This document shows positions 60,010 through 64,000 of a DNA stretch of 64,000 bases, piece by piece (position 1 is the stretch's first letter; each line of letters starts with the position of its first letter). The translations under genes and the position numbers were made by a program. Source of the stretch: Blastococcus_B deserti (lineage in GTDB: Bacteria > Actinomycetota > Actinomycetes > Mycobacteriales > Geodermatophilaceae); NCBI RefSeq assembly GCF_042682525.1, contig NZ_JBHUHP010000030.1:310001-374000 (forward strand), read 5' to 3'. Below the pieces are notes generated by a model that saw only the letters and a program-made list of their open reading frames with translations, was not told where the DNA came from and made no database searches.

Positions 60010-61524
60010 ATGACCGACGTCGTGAGCACCGCTCCGCGCACCGGCGAGACCGTCGAGGTCGTTGCGCCGGGAACCACCACCGAGGAGGTCGACCGGCTGT
60101 GCGCGGCCGCGCTGGCCGCCGCCCCCGGCCTCGACGCGCTCGGCCGCCCGGGCCGGGCGGCGCTGCTACGGGCACTCGCGGATGCCCTGGAGGGGCGGCG
60201 CGACGACGTCGTCGCCGTCGCCGACCGGGAGACCGCGCTGGGCACCACCCGGCTGAACGGCGAGCTGACCCGGACCTGCCACCAACTGCGGTTGTTCGCC
60301 GAGGTGCTGGAGGAGGGCAGCTACCTGGAGGCGACCATCGACCACGTCGCGCAGACCGCCATGGGCCCCCGCCCCGACCTGCGCCGCGTGCTCGTGCCGG
60401 TCGGCCCGGTTGCGGTGTTCGGCGCCAGCAACTTCCCGCTGGCCTTCTCCGTGCCCGGCGGAGACACCGCCTCGGCGCTCGCCGCGGCCTGCCCGGTGGT
60501 GGTCAAGGCCCACAGCTCGCACCCGGCGACGGCGCGGCTGTGCTTCGACGTTCTGGTGCGAGCCGCCCGTCAGGTCGGCGCCCCGGAGGGAACGCTCGGG
60601 ATCGTGTACGGGCAGCAGGCGGGTGCCGACCTCGTTGCGCACCCGGCGATCCGCGCAGCTGGGTTCACCGGCTCCGTCGGCGGCGGCAAGGCGCTCATGC
60701 GGATCATCGACCAGCGTCCCGACCCGATTTCCTTCTTCGGGGAGCTGAGCAGCCTCAACCCCGTCGTGGTCACGCCGCAGGCGGCGGCCGAGCGCGGTGA
60801 CGGGATCGGCCGCGAGCTGGTCGGTTCGTCCACCCTCGGGGCCGGCCAGTTCTGCACCAAGCCCGGTCTGGCGTTCGTGCCCGCCGGCCCCGACGGCGAC
60901 CGGCTGGTCGAGGCCATGGCCGGGGCGGTGGGCGGCATCGGCGCGCAGGTGCTGCTCAACGAGGGCATCGCCCGCTCGTACGGTCGCATCTCCGATCACC
61001 TCGCCGCGGCGTCGGGTGTCGAGGAGGCGGCGCGTGGCGGGGAGCCGTCAGGGCAGGGCTTCGAGGCGGTGCCGAGGCTGCTGACGACGTCGGCCCGCGA
61101 TCTGCCGCAGGAGGTTACCGAGGAGTGCTTCGGACCGATCGCCGTCGTCGCCCGTTACGACGGCGAGAGGGAGCTCTTCGCGGCGCTCGACGCCATGCCC
61201 TCCTCGCTCACCGCAACCGTGCTGCGTGGTGAGGGAGAGACGGACCTGCCGCTGGCGGTGTCGCAGGAGCTGCGGACCCGCGCCGGGCGGCTGGTGTACG
61301 ACGCCTACCCGACCGGGGTCGCCGTCTCGAGGGCCCAGCACCACGGTGGCCCGTGGCCCTCCACCAACTCCCAGCACACGTCGGTCGGCACGACGGCGAT
61401 TCGCCGCTTCCTCCGGCCGGTGACCTGGCAGGGGGCGCCGGAGGAGCTGCTCCCCGAGGAGCTCACCGACGGCTTCCTGGGTATCCCGCGGCGCGTGAAC
61501 GGCGTGCTCCACCTGCCCACGTGA
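60010..61524 (+). CDS. 2,5-dioxovalerate / 2-oxoglutarate-semialdehyde dehydrogenase family protein
   Basis: A 504-residue aldehyde dehydrogenase of the NADP-dependent KGSADH branch. NAD(P) and catalytic elements: GPVAVFGASNFPLAFSVPGG (about 136-155), the general-base Glu in FFGELSSLNP, and the nucleophilic Cys in GAGQFCTKPGLAFVP. The tail ELLPEELTDGFLGIPRRVNG is typical of this branch. ATG start with ttgaggaag upstream. It is complete, lies just after three broken genes, and is the same family as the internally deleted remnant at 30958. It could supply the last step of a pentose or sugar-acid pathway producing 2-oxoglutarate. Confidence 0.93.
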   Translation: MTDVVSTAPRTGETVEVVAPGTTTEEVDRLCAAALAAAPGLDALGRPGRAALLRALADALEGRRDDVVAVADRETALGTTRLNGELTRTCHQLRLFAEVLEEGSYLEATIDHVAQTAMGPRPDLRRVLVPVGPVAVFGASNFPLAFSVPGGDTASALAAACPVVVKAHSSHPATARLCFDVLVRAARQVGAPEGTLGIVYGQQAGADLVAHPAIRAAGFTGSVGGGKALMRIIDQRPDPISFFGELSSLNPVVVTPQAAAERGDGIGRELVGSSTLGAGQFCTKPGLAFVPAGPDGDRLVEAMAGAVGGIGAQVLLNEGIARSYGRISDHLAAASGVEEAARGGEPSGQGFEAVPRLLTTSARDLPQEVTEECFGPIAVVARYDGERELFAALDAMPSSLTATVLRGEGETDLPLAVSQELRTRAGRLVYDAYPTGVAVSRAQHHGGPWPSTNSQHTSVGTTAIRRFLRPVTWQGAPEELLPEELTDGFLGIPRRVNGVLHLPT

Positions 61525-61735
61525 GCGACCCGGTCCGCGTGGTCCACTGAGGGTGGCTGTCGAGCCGGCCTGCAGCTCGGGTCCGTGGCACGTCGGACAT
61601 GCGGCAGTCGGGCCGCGAAGGCAGCGATCCTCGGGGCGTCCGGACCCACAGGACGCCCCGGGGCATGTCAGGGGTCCCGCCGGAAGCGGCGGGTCGGACC
61701 CCGATACGGGACCGGATATCAGGAACGGGACAGCA

Positions 61736-62893
61736 TTGAGCAGGCTCGGACGGACCCGGCGTAGGAGAGCGAGACCGCCAGCTCGGCCGCCCGCACGCGG
61801 ACGCGCGTGGGCGCTGCTACGCCGGCCCGCGATCCAACGCGGCGTCCGGGCGTCGATCGCTGCCGGGCTCGCCTGGCAGGTCGCCGTCCTCCTGCCGCCG
61901 CTGCTGTCGGACTACGCGTACTACGCGCCCCTGGGCGCCGTGATCGCCGTCCACCCGACCGTTGCCGACTCGGCCGGCGCGGCGTGGCGGGCCGTGCTCG
62001 CGATCATGCTGGGCTTCGGCCTCGCCGTCCTCGTCTACGAGGCGACCCCGTCCCTGCCCGGTTCCCTGACCATCGCGCTGCTCGTGGCGCTCGCGATCGG
62101 GGTGGAGAGGTGGGGACTGCTCGGCCAGCAGGCCGGTTGGGTGAGCTTCGCCGCCGTACTCATGCTCACCGTGGGCGCCGAGGACCCCGGCGCCTACGTG
62201 CTGCGCTATGCCGGCCTCACCCTCCTCGGCGCGGCGGTCGGGGTCATCGTCACCACCGTCCTGTTCCCCCCGCTGCAGCTGACGCAGGCGGTGGAGCAGA
62301 TCGCTCGCACCCGCGACATGCTCGCGCGGCACCTCGAGCACATGGCCGCCCGGCTGGCCCGCGATGAGGTCCCCTCACCGGCCGAGGAGAGACGATGGAT
62401 GGCGACGCTCGGTCCAGAACTGGACCGGATGCGCCGCGCCGAGGCCCTCGTGCAGCGTGCGCGGCAAGCCAACCCCAGGGCGCGCCGCTGGCAGGAGGCC
62501 GCAGCGCGCATCCGCGCGGAGTCACGAGCGCTCGACCGCGTCGCCGTCCTCATCGACGATCTCACCGCCCTCGTCTCCGAACTGCAGCCGCACCGTCGCG
62601 GGGACGAGACCGACGTCGGCACCGCCCAGTTGCTCAGCGCTGCGCTCACCGCGCTCGCCGGCGTCCTGCGGACCCCCTACCACTCCGCCGACGGGACGGC
62701 GCCCGACCCGCGGACCGAGCGCATCAACGCCGCCATGGACGTGCTGACCCGGCTGGTCCAGCGGCTCGGCTCTCTGTCCGGCGACCGGTCCCTGCTGCCG
62801 TTGAGTGCTGTGGTGGTCGGTGTGCAGCGCGGCCTCATGGCTCTCGAGGCGTACGAGCCCGACCGACCTGCGTCGACGCGCCGACATCGATGA
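61736..62893 (+). CDS. FUSC-family membrane protein
   Basis: A 385-residue protein, TTG start at 61736 with aggaacggg upstream (a longer in-frame start at 61553 reads as low-complexity). A basic N-terminus is followed by about six membrane segments (IAAGLAWQVAVLLPPLLSDY, APLGAVIAVHPTVADSAGAA, LTIALLVALAIGVERWGLL and TLLGAAVGVIVTTVLFPPLQ). A cytoplasmic helical domain then holds the typical coiled stretches (QAVEQIARTRDMLARHLEHM). FUSC proteins are related to aromatic acid exporters; substrate unknown. Confidence 0.85.
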   Translation: MSRLGRTRRRRARPPARPPARGRAWALLRRPAIQRGVRASIAAGLAWQVAVLLPPLLSDYAYYAPLGAVIAVHPTVADSAGAAWRAVLAIMLGFGLAVLVYEATPSLPGSLTIALLVALAIGVERWGLLGQQAGWVSFAAVLMLTVGAEDPGAYVLRYAGLTLLGAAVGVIVTTVLFPPLQLTQAVEQIARTRDMLARHLEHMAARLARDEVPSPAEERRWMATLGPELDRMRRAEALVQRARQANPRARRWQEAAARIRAESRALDRVAVLIDDLTALVSELQPHRRGDETDVGTAQLLSAALTALAGVLRTPYHSADGTAPDPRTERINAAMDVLTRLVQRLGSLSGDRSLLPLSAVVVGVQRGLMALEAYEPDRPASTRRHR

Positions 62894-62919
62894 TCGAGGC
62901 GGCCGGCTCGGTCGGCCGG

Positions 62920-63167
62920 TGAAGGGCAAGAGCCATCCTTCGGCCCAGTCGGTCCGGCTCAGCAGCCGGCGCGGCATGAGCCGGGCGGCCGTCGCGGTCG
63001 CCCGCTCCATCCTCGTATCGGCCTACTTCATGCTGCAGCGCGACGAGCCCTACGCCGATCTCCGCGCCGACTGGCTATGCCGGCGCAACGACGACGCGCA
63101 GACCCGACGGCTGGTGGCCCGACTCGAACGCCTCGGCCACACGGTGGTCCTCGACCCCGCCGCCTGA
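62920..63167 (+). mobile_element. IS110-family transposase C-terminal remnant
   Basis: The last 75 codons before a stop read SRAAVAVARSILVSAYFMLQ, then DLRADWLCRRNDDAQTRRLV and ARLERLGHTVVLDPAA. This pattern matches the C-terminus of IS110/IS116-type transposases (AVAHSxLV ... DLGADYF ... LExLGHxVTL). The catalytic DEDD domain and most of the gene are absent, and the fragment begins beside the FUSC gene end. It marks past insertion and deletion in this zone. Confidence 0.75.
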
Positions 63168-63732
63168 CCCGGACTGCAGAAACACTGGAGGGCGGCTCCG
63201 CCCGCCGCGCGCCGACGCGCGCTTGCAGCACCCACATGTGCGGGTCTGGCTGGCGGCCGTCCGTCGGCTGCACCGTGCCGTCGGGGGGCATCGTGGTGTT
63301 GTTGGCCATGATCGGACCCGTCCGACCCCGCCACCATGGCGCAGTCGCCCGGCGTCCGGGCGGCGAGAGGCGGGGGAGGCGCCGTGGGTGTGGCGCCTGG
63401 GTGACGGCGCGAGAAGAAGGCGCAGATCAACGGGGAACCGGGCGGCTGAGGTCCTGGACCACCCTGGTCTGCGAGGGCTTGGCCGACGTCGGGGCCTACG
63501 AATCCCTCCCCTGCAAGCGCGGGGACGTCCTCACGCCCTGGGAGTCACCGCCGCGACCCCGCAGCACGCGGGAGACCTCGACATGGCCGGCTCGATCGGC
63601 CTCCCCACGGCGGATAGGCACTTCGTAAGGGGTGACACGACGGTGACGTGAGCGTGACACCGACCGCCGTACTTTGTGCCCGACCGTCTCCCCGATTTGC
63701 GACGCCCTTACCGATCAGGAAGGTCACAGTCG
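63168..63732. other. No gene seen
   Basis: About 560 bases between the transposase remnant and the last small gene. Frames crossing it are short or low-complexity. It may hold further decayed sequence. The promoter of the gene at 63733 should lie near its right end. Confidence 0.45.
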
Positions 63733-63987
63733 ATGTCGGAGTCTGCGCAGTACCGCAGCACCACCATCGAGGTGCGCAAGAAGGACGACGGGAGCGAGGA
63801 GCTTGTCGTGAACGGCGAGCCGATCGACGTCACGCCGGATCCCTCCAATCCCGGGATGTTCACCAGCAGGTACACATTCCTTTCCGCGCCCGCGCTACGC
63901 GAACTCGGTGAACTCGTCGTCGACGCACAACTTGCGTTGACCGACCCGAAGTTGAAGTCGCTGAAGAGGCGGAAGAAGGGTTCGTGA
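63733..63987 (+). CDS. Small charged hypothetical protein
   Basis: An 84-residue protein, ATG 63733, with aggaaggtcac upstream. It begins with beta strands (YRSTTIEVRKKDDGSEELVV, then NGEPIDVTPDPSNPGMFTSR) and ends in a helix and a basic tail (LKSLKRRKKGS). It has lower GC than its neighbours in places. Its stop overlaps an ATG (tgatg) of a gene running off the window, so it is probably the first gene of an operon. No family recognised. Confidence 0.65.
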   Translation: MSESAQYRSTTIEVRKKDDGSEELVVNGEPIDVTPDPSNPGMFTSRYTFLSAPALRELGELVVDAQLALTDPKLKSLKRRKKGS

Positions 63988-64000
63988 TGGTTCTCCGGTG
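63987..64000 (+). CDS. Start of a gene cut by the window end
   Basis: ATG at 63987 overlaps the TGA of the preceding small gene, with aaggg about 9 bases upstream. Only four codons are visible, so no product can be given. Confidence 0.35.

Overview
The window is very GC-rich, with heavy use of GTG starts, 4-base ATGA/GTGA gene overlaps and actinobacterial families (DUF4193, DUF3710, DUF3159, DUF3000, PpgK, HemQ, Cei). It comes from an actinomycete. The overall style and a family of short palindromic intergenic repeats suggest Geodermatophilaceae (Blastococcus, Geodermatophilus, Modestobacter), which is an inference. A 23-base run of N at 37613-37635 shows that this is a draft assembly.

Layout. 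(1) 0.4-18.2 kb is a conserved housekeeping block: rpoD (sigA), ppgK, suhB, cei, a phosphotransferase, DUF4193, dut, DUF3710, an OB-fold protein, DUF3159, two TrkA (RCK) proteins divergent from a KimA-like K+ transporter, an RNA methyltransferase, dxs and a thiamine-binding protein. Gene order and relative strands match, as I recall them, the Mycobacterium tuberculosis Rv2703-Rv2682c region. (2) 18.4-32.7 kb is a LacI-centred catabolic island. It holds a sugar ABC transporter, a DUF4432 mutarotase-like protein, LacI, and a divergent operon of SDR dehydrogenase, signal-less solute-binding-fold protein, CaiB CoA-transferase, enoyl-CoA hydratase, SMP-30 lactonase, KdaD-like FAH dehydratase, an internally deleted aldehyde dehydrogenase remnant and an acyl-CoA ligase. 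(3) 32.9-39.8 kb holds fadB-fadA (beta-oxidation) and a xylFGH-type sugar transporter. (4) 39.8-50.5 kb holds a SigE-family sigma factor with a membrane partner and a lipoprotein, then RNase D, DUF3000, hemE, hemG/hemY, hemQ, msrB and cspA. The heme genes are interrupted by an HxlR regulator and a SnoaL-like protein. (5) 50.5-64 kb is an accessory zone. It has several decayed genes (subtilase, YciI, FAD oxidoreductase, IclR, SnoaL, IS110-like transposase tail), unknown membrane proteins, a MerR regulator overlapping a 17-residue Cys-rich peptide gene, a full-length aldehyde dehydrogenase and a FUSC protein.

How the genes work together. The island looks like oxidative, non-phosphorylating breakdown of a sugar or sugar acid: uptake, epimer equilibration, dehydrogenation, lactone opening, 2-keto-3-deoxy acid dehydration, and semialdehyde oxidation. 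This is mixed, unusually, with CoA-thioester enzymes. The cluster's own semialdehyde dehydrogenase survives only as a 54-codon N-plus-C-terminal fusion; an intact member of the same family sits 29 kb away at 60010-61524 and could replace it. The most unusual items are this remnant, the signal-less binding protein, the Cys-rich mini-gene on merR, the repeat family that has entered coding ends, and the duplicated C-terminal motif of dUTPase.
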